Below the pieces are notes generated by a model. It was given only the letters and a program-made list of their open reading frames with translations. It had not been told where the DNA came from and made no database searches. From Pseudomonas sp. BCA17 (lineage in GTDB: Bacteria; Pseudomonadota; Gammaproteobacteria; Pseudomonadales; Pseudomonadaceae), in the NCBI RefSeq assembly GCF_004519405.1, contig NZ_SGWI01000002.1, positions 620,001 through 684,000 of the forward strand: a stretch of 64,000 nucleotides of DNA, read 5' to 3'. Below, piece after piece: positions 10,227-18,635 of this stretch. The position numbers and the translations under genes were made by a program. Each line of letters opens with the position of its first letter. Position 1 is the first letter of the stretch.

Positions 10227-10363
10227 GCCGTTCTCCTAGTTAGTGCAAGGGGTGCACTAGGTATTGTTTTGAATAAATCAGCGCAAGGGTGTTCAAAAAT
10301 AACTGACTGAGTGGTCAATTGGCAGTAGCCACTTAGTCACGAACGTCGTAAAAATACGCCAGC

Positions 10364-10375
10364 TGAAACGTTTAA
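10364..10375. promoter_or_regulatory. FruR (Cra) operator in the fruB-fruR gap
   Basis: The sequence TGAAACGTTTAA, read on the other strand as TTAAACGTTTCA, is identical as I recall it to the operator described for P. putida Cra/FruR between fruR and fruB. It lies 138 bases upstream of fruB and 146 bases upstream of the fruR start, in the shared divergent promoter region. The core AAACGTTT is a perfect palindrome, as expected for a LacI-family dimer. Confidence 0.8.
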
Positions 10376-10520
10376 TCTAGAATTTATGGCAGGTTACGCG
10401 GTAATTGCGCAAGCTTGAAGGACCACTCGGCACTTGAGCTCAGGCATGGGTCGTGCGCCGGAATCGGTTAGGATTGGACAAAATGTCGGGGCGAGCTCCA
10501 AAAAACAAGGAAATCCCGGT

Positions 10521-11516
10521 TTGAAACTCAGTGATATTGCACGCCTGGCCGGTGTGTCCGTAACCACCGCCAGCTATGTCATCAATGGCAAGGCCGAACA
10601 GCAGCGCATCAGCAACGCCACCGTCGAGCGGGTGCGTGCCGTGGTTGAAGCCCATGGTTTTACTCCCAACCCCCAGGCCGCCGGGCTGCGCAGCCGGCAT
10701 ACGCGCACCTTGGGCTTCATCCTGCCGGACCTGGAAAACCCCAGCTACGCACGCATCGCCAAGCTGCTGGAGCAAGGCGCGCGGGCACGGGGGTATCAGT
10801 TGCTGATCGCCAGTTCCGACGACGAAGCCGACAGCGAACGCCAATTGCTGCAACTGTTCCGCGCGCGGCGCTGCGATGCGTTGTTTGTCGCCAGTTGCCT
10901 GCCGGCCGGCGACGACAGTTATCGCGAGCTGCAAGCCAAGGGCTTGCCGGTGATCGCCATCGACCGGGTGATGGAGCCTGCGCAGTTCTGCTCGGTGGTC
11001 AGCGACGACCGCAAGGCCTGCCAGCAGTTGACCAGCAGCCTGTTGCTGCCGTTGCCCAAGCAGATCGCGCTGATCGGCGCGCGCCCGGAGTTAGGCATCA
11101 GCCAGGAACGCGCCGCGGGCTTTGGTGAAGCACTTGAAGGTTTTGCCGGTGACGTGATCGTCGAACACGGCGAGTCCTTCAGCCGCGATTGCGGTCGCCA
11201 GTTGATGGAACAACTGCTGCAGCGCTTGGGCCATTTGCCTGACGCGCTGGTGACTACTTCCTACGTGCTGCTGCAAGGTGTGTTCGACGCGCTGCATGAC
11301 TTCCCCCTCCGGTCCCGGCCATTGCGCCTGGGCACCTTCGGTGACACCCAGTTGTTGGACTTCCTGCCATTGCCGGTCAATGCCATGGCTCAACAACATC
11401 AATTGATCGCCGATACCGCCCTGCGCCTGGCACTGGCGGCGATTGAAGAAGAGCAGTATCAGCCTGGCGTGCATGCCATCGGGCGTACCTTCAAGCAGCG
11501 CATTCACGAGGCTTGA
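10521..11516 (+). CDS. fruR: Fructose repressor, LacI family (Cra/FruR)
   Basis: The protein begins with a LacI-type helix-turn-helix (KLSDIARLAGVSVTTASYVI) and the hinge helix, followed by a periplasmic-binding-protein-like effector domain. I chose the TTG at 10521 because AAGGAA lies seven bases upstream and the DNA-binding domain then starts at residue 2; this gives 331 residues, close to E. coli Cra. A longer frame open from 10434 would add 29 residues of low-complexity sequence with no ribosome site. It represses fruBKA and responds to fructose 1-phosphate in characterised pseudomonads. tatD follows at once and may be cotranscribed. Confidence 0.93.
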   Translation: MKLSDIARLAGVSVTTASYVINGKAEQQRISNATVERVRAVVEAHGFTPNPQAAGLRSRHTRTLGFILPDLENPSYARIAKLLEQGARARGYQLLIASSDDEADSERQLLQLFRARRCDALFVASCLPAGDDSYRELQAKGLPVIAIDRVMEPAQFCSVVSDDRKACQQLTSSLLLPLPKQIALIGARPELGISQERAAGFGEALEGFAGDVIVEHGESFSRDCGRQLMEQLLQRLGHLPDALVTTSYVLLQGVFDALHDFPLRSRPLRLGTFGDTQLLDFLPLPVNAMAQQHQLIADTALRLALAAIEEEQYQPGVHAIGRTFKQRIHEA

Positions 11517-11518
11517 AC

Positions 11519-12313
11519 GTGAAGCTGATCGACACCCACACCCACCTGGATTTTCCGGATTTCGATGATGACCGCCGGGAAGTCCTCACCCACAGCCGCC
11601 ATCTCGGCGTGCAGCGCATGGTGGTGTTGGGCGTGTATCAGCAGAATTGGCAACGGTTGTGGGATCTGGTGCAAACGGATGAGGGCTTATTCGCCGCCTT
11701 CGGCCTGCATCCGGTGTATCTCGATGAACACCGCCCCGCCGATCTGACGGAGCTGGGCGACTGGCTGACCCGCCTGCACGGCCACCGGCAGCTGTGCGCC
11801 GTCGGCGAGATCGGCCTGGATTACTTCCTTGAACAGCTGGATCGCGAACGTCAGCAAAGCCTGTTCGAAGCCCAACTGAAACTGGCGCTGGACTTCCAGC
11901 TTCCGGCCTTGCTGCACGTACGTCGCAGCCACGCGGCGGTGATCGCCACGCTCAAGCGCATTCGCCTGCCACGAGGCGGCATCATCCATGCGTTCGCCGG
12001 CAGCGCTGAAGAGGCCCGCGAGTACATCAAACTCGGTTTCAAACTCGGGCTGGGCGGCGCAGCTACCTGGCCCCAGGCACTGCGCATGCACAAGGTGCTC
12101 GCTCAACTGCCTCTTGAGGCGGTAGTGCTCGAAACAGACTCGCCGGATATGGCCCCGGCCATGTACCCAGGCCAGCGCAACAGCCCGCAACACTTGCCGG
12201 ACATCTGCGTCGCCCTGGCTGAACGCATGGGCATCGAAGCGTCAAACCTGGCCGAGGCGAGCACCCGCAACGCCTGTGAGCTGTTCAATTGGCCGCGAAC
12301 TGATGGCCTGTAG
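11519..12313 (+). CDS. tatD: TatD family metal-dependent deoxyribonuclease
   Basis: The TIM-barrel hydrolase has the TatD metal-ligand motifs in order: DTHTHLD near the N-terminus, AVGEIGLDY, LLHVRRSH and, near the end, LETDSPDMAP. Family members cleave single-stranded DNA from the 3-prime end in a metal-dependent way and have been linked to DNA quality control. The GTG at 11519 is preferred because ACGAGG lies seven bases upstream; a TTG at 11513 would leave only one base of spacing. The start codon is two bases after the fruR stop, suggesting cotranscription. The last 72 bases overlap an antisense small membrane protein gene. Confidence 0.88.
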   Translation: MKLIDTHTHLDFPDFDDDRREVLTHSRHLGVQRMVVLGVYQQNWQRLWDLVQTDEGLFAAFGLHPVYLDEHRPADLTELGDWLTRLHGHRQLCAVGEIGLDYFLEQLDRERQQSLFEAQLKLALDFQLPALLHVRRSHAAVIATLKRIRLPRGGIIHAFAGSAEEAREYIKLGFKLGLGGAATWPQALRMHKVLAQLPLEAVVLETDSPDMAPAMYPGQRNSPQHLPDICVALAERMGIEASNLAEASTRNACELFNWPRTDGL

Positions 12314-12670
12314 ATTCAAGGTCATCTTCTGCCGGTGGCGGGCGTAACGCACGATCAGGCAGTGCACCAACACCGTCACCAGTGAGATATTGAACTGCCC
12401 GATCACACTGAGCAGCCCCACCCACTCCGCAACCAGCGCCATCAGCAAGGTCGTACACGTCAGAATGACCATGCCGGGACGAACCAGCGCCCAATGGTCC
12501 AATGCTCGGAATTGACGTAACTGCTTATGGCAACACAGCTGCAAGCACGAGTGACAATACCTGCAGCCAAAGGGCTCATCGATGGCAATGGCATTCAACT
12601 GCCAAGGCTTGAGCTCGAACGTCATATCACACTGTGCACAATGCCCTTTGATGCCGATGACAGCGTTCAT
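12242..12670 (-). CDS. Small zinc-ribbon membrane protein, function unknown
   Basis: The 142-residue protein has an N-terminal cysteine cluster (CAQC at about 14-17, then CRYCHSC and a CC pair at about 36-47) that looks like a zinc ribbon. Two hydrophobic helices follow at about 70-85 and 90-105, then a basic C-terminus. I do not recognise the family. The arrangement suggests a membrane-tethered metal-binding domain facing the cytoplasm. Its 3-prime end overlaps the end of tatD by 72 bases on the opposite strand. Coding potential is supported by the ordered cysteine motifs and codon choice, but the annotation remains hypothetical. Confidence 0.6.
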   Translation of the reverse strand: MNAVIGIKGHCAQCDMTFELKPWQLNAIAIDEPFGCRYCHSCLQLCCHKQLRQFRALDHWALVRPGMVILTCTTLLMALVAEWVGLLSVIGQFNISLVTVLVHCLIVRYARHRQKMTLNLQAISSRPIEQLTGVAGARLGQV

Positions 12671-12796
12671 GGCAGTGCCTCCACGAGATCGTTACTAGGT
12701 GATACAAATTCTCACCGTTTCACATCACAATGAAGGCCAATAGGAAAAACCAGACAAGCACCACGCCGTAAAAAGCTTGTTCCCACACAAACTTCC

Positions 12797-12862
12797 TACA
12801 CGCGAAACGCACCGATCAATTGCTTCAGCTCGATCACCTGCGTCGACCACGGTCGGTTCGCA
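12797..12862 (-). pseudogene. Possible remnant: C-terminal tail of a methyl-accepting chemotaxis protein
   Basis: On the minus strand, 21 codons ending in a TAG read ANRPWSTQVIELKQLIGAFR plus a final valine. This resembles the end of a chemoreceptor, where a coiled coil finishes in a short basic-hydrophobic tail. It starts just 7 bases beyond the ampE stop codon, and in P. aeruginosa a chemotaxis transducer gene (PA4520) sits at exactly this place. No longer reading frame is present, so if real it is only a relic of a deleted receptor gene. A protein search with these 21 residues would decide. Confidence 0.35.
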
Positions 12863-12868
12863 GGGGCG

Positions 12869-13705
12869 CTAAGGCAACACGGTCCAGATGGCAAACCCGG
12901 CGTACCACAACACGGCGGCGCGCAACAGCAGTTCCCACAAGCTGTCCAGGCTGCTGAGACCGTCGGCGCCCACTACGGGCGCAGGGATTTCCGCGGCCAC
13001 CAGGCCGACTTTCTCCAGCAGTTGCGCAGCGCTGATATCCCAACTCAACAACTCGTGGAGCATCACCCGGCTGACCGCGACGAAGTTGCCGACCAGAGCA
13101 AAACTGGCCGCCAGCAGGCGTACCGGTACCCAGTCAAACGCATGCCGCAATTGCCCGGCGCGCTCGGCCACCAACGGGTTCTGGCTGTTTTCGTTTGCCA
13201 GCGCCAGCAAGCGATAGGCCAACGCCGCCACCGGGCCCAACAGGAAATACCAGAAAATCACCGCAAAAAAGCTCTGATAAGCCTGCCAGAGCAAGTGCCC
13301 TTGAACCCGTTCCAGCAATTGCTCGCCACTGTCTGCGCCGATCTTCAGGTCACGCTCGGCCACGTGCTCGGCGGCCTGCAGGTCACCGCGGCGCCAGGCA
13401 TCGCGAAAAGGTCCAAGCTGCGCCAGCAGATCGCCACGCCCCAGGCTGTAGATCACCACCAGCAAGTGCACCGGCAATGCCAACAAGCCGTAAGCAACCG
13501 GCTCCAGCACCAGCAGCAACAATGCCAGCAACAGCACTGGCAACAGCACCAGCAACAGCAGAATCAGCCAGGGCCGCTTGCCCATGCGTGGGCTCGACTC
13601 CAACTTGGCCAGCTCACGCAACCAACCGCCATCACGTTGCAACCGCTGGCGCAGGGCCGAGAACTTCTCGATCCACACCGCCAGCACCAACACCAGGAAA
13701 CTCAT
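12869..13705 (-). CDS. ampE: AmpE, inner-membrane accessory protein of beta-lactamase regulation
   Basis: The 278-residue protein starts MSFLVLVLAVWIEKFSALR, the usual AmpE opening. It has a leucine-rich double span at about 45-80 (VLLPVLLLALLLLVLE), a soluble stretch with RGDLQAAEHVAERDL, and further spans near 135-155 and 190-215. AmpE is proposed to act with AmpD in cell-wall recycling signals that control AmpC beta-lactamase, though its biochemical role is not settled. The ATG at 13705 overlaps the ampD stop by four bases, the typical ampDE coupling. An upstream in-frame start at 13750 would sit well inside ampD and is unlikely. Confidence 0.93.
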   Translation of the reverse strand: MSFLVLVLAVWIEKFSALRQRLQRDGGWLRELAKLESSPRMGKRPWLILLLLVLLPVLLLALLLLVLEPVAYGLLALPVHLLVVIYSLGRGDLLAQLGPFRDAWRRGDLQAAEHVAERDLKIGADSGEQLLERVQGHLLWQAYQSFFAVIFWYFLLGPVAALAYRLLALANENSQNPLVAERAGQLRHAFDWVPVRLLAASFALVGNFVAVSRVMLHELLSWDISAAQLLEKVGLVAAEIPAPVVGADGLSSLDSLWELLLRAAVLWYAGFAIWTVLP

Positions 13706-14265
13706 CGTGCGTGTCCTCCATCCTGCAGGGCGCTGCGAAAGCGCGTCCAATCAAAAGCCGGGCCGGGGTCGGTCTTGCGGCCCGGTGCGATATCGCTATG
13801 ACCACAAATACGCTGCTGCGTTATGTCGGGGTAAGCCGCCAATAACTGGCGTGTCAGCTCGATCAGCGAAGCATACTGGGCATCGGTAAATGGCAGCTCG
13901 TCCGTTCCCTCCAATTCGATCCCCAGGGAAAAGTCATTGCAGACCTCACGCCCCTCGAAGCTGGAAACCCCGGCATGCCACGCCCGATCACGGCACGAGA
14001 CAAATTGCGTCACCGTGCCGTCACGCTCAATCAGAAAATGCGCAGACACTCGTAGGGCGGCAATCCCTTCAAAATAGGGATGCTCCGTGACATCCAGGCG
14101 GTTCTGGAAAAACGCTTGCACCTTGCCTGTGGCGAACTGCGCCGGTGGCAAGCTGATGTTATGCACCACCAACAGCGAGATTTCACCAGCAGGGCGCTCG
14201 TTGAAGTTGGGTGAAGGGCAATGAAGGATGCCCTGGCACCAACCGCTGGCGGGGTCCAACTGCAT
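13702..14265 (-). CDS. ampD: 1,6-anhydro-N-acetylmuramyl-L-alanine amidase
   Basis: AmpD removes the peptide from anhydromuropeptides in the cytoplasm during peptidoglycan recycling, and its loss derepresses AmpC in Pseudomonas. The 187-residue protein shows the amidase_2 zinc site: His35 in LLVVHNISLP, and the C-terminal CGHSDIAPGRKTDPG segment that supplies the second histidine and the aspartate. The central HAGVSSFEGR and LGIELEG motifs are also typical. It is translationally coupled to ampE downstream. Length and motifs are normal, so the enzyme should be active. Confidence 0.96.
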   Translation of the reverse strand: MQLDPASGWCQGILHCPSPNFNERPAGEISLLVVHNISLPPAQFATGKVQAFFQNRLDVTEHPYFEGIAALRVSAHFLIERDGTVTQFVSCRDRAWHAGVSSFEGREVCNDFSLGIELEGTDELPFTDAQYASLIELTRQLLAAYPDITQQRICGHSDIAPGRKTDPGPAFDWTRFRSALQDGGHAR

Positions 14266-14326
14266 ACTGGCTCCTTAAATGAGACGAGGTGTTACCAGTA
14301 TGCCGCGTTCAGCCCTGCCGTTGCGA

Positions 14327-16483
14327 TCACTTGCCGCGATTGAGTTGACGCAGGTTGCCGATCACCGATGCCAACGCCCGATCAAACAGCAAGCCGTCGT
14401 CCAACGTGCGCAGCACACCCTGCTTGAAGGCCATGGCCAATTGCGCTGCACTCTTCTCCAGGACCTTGAGCCCGGAGCGATTGACAAAAATGTAGCTATT
14501 GGTCGGCGCCATGATCGCCGTGAGCTTACAGCGCAAGGTAGTGGTTTTGTCGGTCTGGAATTCGAACCAACTACCCATCCGCAACTGATAGACCTTGAGC
14601 AGGTCCGGGTCGTCATTGGGCAGGCTCACGACCGGATCAGACGCTGCGGAACCGAACACGAAGGGCTCGCGCACCTCAATCAGTGTCTCGAAGCCTTCGC
14701 CACCGAATGACTGCACATGCATGGCTTGCAACCGATCAAAGAATTCACGGGTGCTGAAGGGATCGAACGCGGCACTGGTCAGACCGTCGCGCAGTGCCTT
14801 GAGCAGCCCGGGCAACTGTTCCAGCAGATGACGACCGGCCTCGGTGTCTTTCTGCAGGCCCACGCTCCAGATCAGTTCGTCCATGGTGCGCAGCCCCGCC
14901 TGCCATTGGACCGACTGCTCCCCGTGCTTGAGATTGGCCAGCAGCAGTACCTGGCTCCAAGCCTGTTGGATAAATTGCACCACCGCCTGGGGCAACACCT
15001 TGCCCAGTAACCGTCGGTTGAGCACCTCGGCCACACGCTGGCGAGCGGCTTCGGCGCGCAAACGCCCTTCTTCGGCCACATAGGTGTGTTGTTCGAGCAG
15101 CTCGCTGCGGCGGCGCTCATCCGTGATAAACGCAGTGAACTGCGCCAGCAACTCGGAAAAAATCGTCATGTCGTCAACGAAATCATTCAGCAACCGCTGC
15201 ACCACCTGCTCGATGTGCAGGTACAGGCTGTCGCGCTGATAGTCATCCCGAGGGCTCCAGCTCATGGCGGCGGCGGCTATTTCATTGAGCAAGCGTCGTG
15301 CCGGATGGCTGGTACGGCTGAAAAAGCTCTTGTCCAGCACCGCCACTTTCAGCATCGGGATCTGCAAACGACCGATCAGCGCCTTGAAGGCATCAGGCAC
15401 GATGCGGTCATTAAGGATGTATTCGAACAGCAGCGCGACCAGGTTGATCACGTCCTCGTCGGCATCCTCCACCACGCGGGATTTGCCGCTCTTGACGCTG
15501 ACCCGGGTCAACAGCTGCTCAAGCTGGTTACGCAGGTCAAAATCGTCTTCGGCCTCAGGTTCCGGTACGTATTGCTGCAGGTGAGAAAGCAGACGCAGCA
15601 GGTCGCGGGAGGCAATCGGTTGCGGTTCGGCGCTGGCTTCAAGGGTAGGAGCGACACTGCCACGCACGGCCGCCAGCAGCGTCTGCAAAGCGGCAAAGGC
15701 TTCCTGACCACTGTCATCTAACACCGGCTCGGTGGCCAGCGAGCGTTCCTCGCGCTGATGGTCACGGGACGCCCGCCCGCCGGAGCGGCGCGAGGGTATA
15801 GCCTTGAGCTCCGGCAATACGCCGGTGGCGACCAACAGTTGATTAGCTTCGCCGTACAACAGGTCAGCGTCACTGAGCACATACTTTTCAAAGAGTTTGA
15901 GAATGATCAGCTTGACGCGGATCTCCACCCCCAGGCTGCGCCCCGCCCGCAAAAAGAATTCGCATAACAATGCCGGGCCTAACGGGTTTTCACGCTCATC
16001 CAGCGGCTGCCCCAGCAAAGCACTCAAACGGGCCGTCAGTTGCCCCAGCGCCAGGCCGTCACGGTGGCGCACGCGCCCCAACATGGCCTCCAGCGCCACG
16101 GCTTTTTCCCGCTCATCACTGGACTTACCGGCGCCGGCTTCGTATGACACCCTCGGCACCAGGTGCACGTCACCGCGCCCAACCTGTCCCAGATTGGCGA
16201 AGGCTGCAAAAAGCTGCTCCATGAAGACGCGCTCGAAACTCTTGCGCTTGAGGCGCAGGTCACGCATGGCCTCAAAGAAAATGTGATGGTCGACGTTATT
16301 GCGGGCCTTGTCGGCCATCTCGAACAGGGTGTCGTCTGCGTTATCGAACAGTTCCTGCAACCCTTGTTGCAACTGTTGCGCAGCTTTGTCACGCACCTGC
16401 AGTAACACCACCGGCAGGCGCGCGAGCGGCGATGGCGTGGCCTGTGCCTTGTTGATGGGCACCACCTTTCCGTCATTGTGCAT
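14327..16483 (-). CDS. DUF1631 family protein
   Basis: A 718-residue, mostly helical, charged protein without signal peptide or membrane segments. The pattern of helical repeats and the C-terminal block (GSWFEFQTDKTTTLRCKLTAI, IFVNRSGLKVLEKS) match the large DUF1631 family of gammaproteobacteria. The C-terminal block resembles a PilZ-like beta-barrel, so binding of a nucleotide ligand is possible but not shown. A GAGG ribosome site precedes the ATG. It lies between ampD and nadC, as in P. aeruginosa where this slot holds a hypothetical gene. No enzymatic motif is visible. Confidence 0.8.
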   Translation of the reverse strand: MHNDGKVVPINKAQATPSPLARLPVVLLQVRDKAAQQLQQGLQELFDNADDTLFEMADKARNNVDHHIFFEAMRDLRLKRKSFERVFMEQLFAAFANLGQVGRGDVHLVPRVSYEAGAGKSSDEREKAVALEAMLGRVRHRDGLALGQLTARLSALLGQPLDERENPLGPALLCEFFLRAGRSLGVEIRVKLIILKLFEKYVLSDADLLYGEANQLLVATGVLPELKAIPSRRSGGRASRDHQREERSLATEPVLDDSGQEAFAALQTLLAAVRGSVAPTLEASAEPQPIASRDLLRLLSHLQQYVPEPEAEDDFDLRNQLEQLLTRVSVKSGKSRVVEDADEDVINLVALLFEYILNDRIVPDAFKALIGRLQIPMLKVAVLDKSFFSRTSHPARRLLNEIAAAAMSWSPRDDYQRDSLYLHIEQVVQRLLNDFVDDMTIFSELLAQFTAFITDERRRSELLEQHTYVAEEGRLRAEAARQRVAEVLNRRLLGKVLPQAVVQFIQQAWSQVLLLANLKHGEQSVQWQAGLRTMDELIWSVGLQKDTEAGRHLLEQLPGLLKALRDGLTSAAFDPFSTREFFDRLQAMHVQSFGGEGFETLIEVREPFVFGSAASDPVVSLPNDDPDLLKVYQLRMGSWFEFQTDKTTTLRCKLTAIMAPTNSYIFVNRSGLKVLEKSAAQLAMAFKQGVLRTLDDGLLFDRALASVIGNLRQLNRGK

Positions 16484-16697
16484 CCTGGCCTCCTGAAACG
16501 GCGGTGTTTAAATGGAGAAATATCGAGGGCAGGCCTGGACGGGCGCTGCAATTACCCCGGGTATCACCAATACGTCAAAGCTATGACGCCAATTGCAAGG
16601 CGCTGGATTATCTTGCAAATGAGGGCACTTGCGCCAGCAAACTCTGCCATTGCATGGCAAATGAGTAGCGAGTCTGGGTTCAGACGCCCGCTGCCCC

Positions 16698-16703
16698 TAT
16701 AAT
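16698..16703 (+). promoter_or_regulatory. Candidate -10 box for nadC
   Basis: A perfect TATAAT lies 28 bases before the nadC ATG. The -35 region is poor: the best nearby hexamer, TTCAGA at 16679-16684, is only 14 bases upstream. It is therefore a plausible sigma-70 start region with weak support. Confidence 0.4.
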
Positions 16704-16730
16704 CCATGCACTTTGTTTGTGGAGCCCGTT

Positions 16731-17579
16731 ATGCCGAATCTCCGTCTTGCCGACCTCACCGCCGAAATCGAAGCCAATGTGCGCCGCGCACTGCTGGAAG
16801 ATATCGGCAGCGGCGATATCACCGCGCAATTGATCCCGGCCGAACGGCTGGCCAAAGCCACGATCATTACTCGTGATGCGGCGGTTATCGCCGGTACCGC
16901 CTGGGTAGACGCGGTGTTCCGCCAGCTCGACCCGCGCGTCGCGGTGCATTGGCAGGTCGCCGATGGTGATCGCGTCAGCCCCAACCAAGCGTTGTTTCAT
17001 CTCGAAGGCCCGGCGCGCTCGCTGCTCAGCGGTGAGCGCTGCGCGCTGAACTTTCTGCAAATGCTGTCTGGCGTGGCCACGCGGGCTCAGTACCTGGCGG
17101 ATTTCGTCGCCAGCACCCAGGTCAAGTTGCTCGACACCCGCAAAACCTTGCCGGGCCTGCGCCTGGCGCAGAAATACGCTGTGACCTGTGGCGGCTGCCA
17201 CAACCACCGTATTGGTCTGTATGACGCGTTCCTGATCAAGGAAAACCATATCGCTGCCTGTGGCGGCATTGCCCAGGCGATTACGGCCGCCCACAAGATC
17301 GCCCCAGGCAAGCCGGTGGAAATCGAAGTGGAAAGCCTGGAAGAACTGCGTGAAGCACTGGCGGCGAATGCCGATATCATCATGCTCGACGAATTGAGCC
17401 TGGATGACATGCGCGAAGCTGTGCGACTGAACGCCGGCAAGGCCAAGCTGGAGGCCAGCGGCGGGATCAATGAAAGCACCCTGCTGCCTATCGCTGAAAC
17501 CGGAGTGGACTACATCTCCATCGGCGCGATGACCAAGGATGTGAAGGCGGTGGATTTGTCGATGCGCCTCAGCATCTGA
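16731..17579 (+). CDS. nadC: Nicotinate-nucleotide pyrophosphorylase (quinolinate phosphoribosyltransferase)
   Basis: NadC converts quinolinate and phosphoribosyl pyrophosphate to nicotinate mononucleotide, the last unique step of de novo NAD synthesis. The 282-residue protein contains the family motifs [56 protein letters not shown] IEVESLEEL, and the C-terminal EASGGINE and [10 protein letters not shown]. The ATG at 16731 follows GGAG by five bases. A TTG six codons upstream lacks a ribosome site. A palindrome 11 bases after the stop may end the transcript. Confidence 0.96.
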   Translation: MPNLRLADLTAEIEANVRRALLEDIGSGDITAQLIPAERLAKATIITRDAAVIAGTAWVDAVFRQLDPRVAVHWQVADGDRVSPNQALFHLEGPARSLLSGERCALNFLQMLSGVATRAQYLADFVASTQVKLLDTRKTLPGLRLAQKYAVTCGGCHNHRIGLYDAFLIKENHIAACGGIAQAITAAHKIAPGKPVEIEVESLEELREALAANADIIMLDELSLDDMREAVRLNAGKAKLEASGGINESTLLPIAETGVDYISIGAMTKDVKAVDLSMRLSI

Positions 17580-17590
17580 CTCAAATGCAG

Positions 17591-17618
17591 CAGTGAGCGG
17601 GGGCAAGCCCGCTCACTG
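17591..17618. repeat. REP-like palindrome between nadC and a convergent gene
   Basis: CAGTGAGCGGG and CCCGCTCACTG form an 11-bp inverted repeat around a short loop. It resembles P. fluorescens REP units and lies 11 bases from both flanking stop codons, so it may also act as a bidirectional 3-prime end. Confidence 0.6.
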
Positions 17619-17628
17619 CACTGTACTG

Positions 17629-17934
17629 TCAGACGACGAGATTATTCATCTCGCAATACTCTTCCCATTCGACACCCAGCACCTCGGCCGCCTCTTTGTG
17701 CAAGGCCAGCCGTGCGGCTTCGAACTCTTCCGGTGTAGAGGTGTACTTGAGGGTCAGTTCCCAGGGCTGATAGCCCTGGCTTTCAGCCTCGTCCTCGAAT
17801 GCCCACTGGATCTGGTCGCGCTGGTCATCAGCACTCAAATCCTTGATCTCTTCTTTAAGCTGCGGTGACTCCTCGAGGTATTTTTCGAGGGCTGCCTGGT
17901 GCCGAACTTCCTGGGTCATCTCAGTCGTGGTCAT
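17629..17934 (-). CDS. DUF6388-like small acidic protein
   Basis: This 101-residue, strongly acidic, soluble protein has no signal peptide. The sequence (ALEKYLEESPQLKEEI, QIQWAFEDEAESQGYQPWEL) resembles a small family of Pseudomonas hypothetical proteins that I recall as DUF6388; the assignment is from memory. It is predicted to be helical. It is convergent with nadC, with a REP-like palindrome between them, and lies upstream of the tRNA-Thr gene. Function is unknown. Confidence 0.65.
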   Translation of the reverse strand: MTTTEMTQEVRHQAALEKYLEESPQLKEEIKDLSADDQRDQIQWAFEDEAESQGYQPWELTLKYTSTPEEFEAARLALHKEAAEVLGVEWEEYCEMNNLVV

Positions 17935-18084
17935 GTTGTTCTCTTAGATCGAGGAATGGGGATGCATCTGGGTCATCAAGGTCGCGCAGATACTGATAAG
18001 TCGGCAGGAGTGCCGACTCGTCTGGCCTTCAGAACCATTCTGGGATCATCTGAAAACGTTGCCTTTGAAACAGTGTTGCCTTTT

Positions 18085-18157
18085 TGCCCGAGACAGGAAT
18101 CGAACCTGCGACCTTCGCGTTACGAGTGCGCTGCTCTACCGGCTGAGCTACACGGGC
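18085..18157 (-). tRNA. tRNA-Thr (anticodon CGT)
   Basis: The minus strand folds into a full cloverleaf: acceptor GCCCGTG with CTCGGGC (one U-U mismatch), D arm with AGCTCAGCCGGTAGAGC, anticodon loop CTCGTAA giving CGT, and T arm GCAGGTTCGATTCCTGT. The discriminator is A. The 3-prime CCA is not encoded. It decodes ACG threonine codons. The same tRNA lies beside pilA in P. aeruginosa. Confidence 0.95.
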
Positions 18158-18221
18158 GGTGGACTAAAGCTAGCACCGCATCGGGCATGCGGCAACTCAC
18201 TCGCCTACCGCCCGGCAACCG

Positions 18222-18635
18222 TTACGCGCCGTCGGTGCCGCAGCCCTTGGCGATGTATTGCGCGTCAGCCGTGGTGGCACACTTCCAGCCCGTGGTGGCA
18301 CTGCGCGTCAAAGTGATGCTCTTGCCCAGCACGGGCGCAGGTGCATCCAGGATTTCACAACGGATGGAACCGGCACCGGTGGCCACATCGCCAGCCACGT
18401 CGATCTTGCAGTTGGCGGTAGGACTGGTACCACCGATCAACGCCAGCGTCGGCACGGTGCCTTGGTTGAGGGTGTCCTCGAAGCCAGCCTTCAATGCACT
18501 GATTTCAGCCAGGCCTGCCGTGAACTTGGCCTTGGCCTGGTGCTTTGTATACATGGGCAGACCGATGGTTGCCAAAATGCCGATGATCGCCACGACGATC
18601 AGCAACTCGATCAAGGTAAAGCCTTTCTGACGCAT
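18222..18635 (-). CDS. pilA: Type IV major pilin, PilA-like
   Basis: The 137-residue prepilin starts MRQKGFTLIELLIVVAIIGI, a short leader cleaved after glycine by PilD, with Phe+1 and Glu+5 as in all type IV pilins. A hydrophobic N-terminal helix is followed by a small beta domain with four cysteines (NCK, RCE, KCA, GCG) that can form two disulfides. The ATG at 18635 has GGAGAG eight bases upstream. It is transcribed away from pilC. No good sigma-54 promoter of the PilR-controlled kind was found upstream, and pilSR is absent from its usual position, so its control probably differs from that in P. aeruginosa. Confidence 0.93.
   Translation of the reverse strand: MRQKGFTLIELLIVVAIIGILATIGLPMYTKHQAKAKFTAGLAEISALKAGFEDTLNQGTVPTLALIGGTSPTANCKIDVAGDVATGAGSIRCEILDAPAPVLGKSITLTRSATTGWKCATTADAQYIAKGCGTDGA

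Noticed and set aside
6450..10310. Long plus-strand frames antisense to fruK and fruB
   Set aside because: They are compositional shadows of fru genes, rich in Gln, His and Arg, with no recognisable domain.
10434..10520. N-terminal extension of FruR by 29 residues
   Set aside because: There is no ribosome site at the upstream TTG, and the helix-turn-helix begins at once after TTG 10521, as in other FruR proteins.
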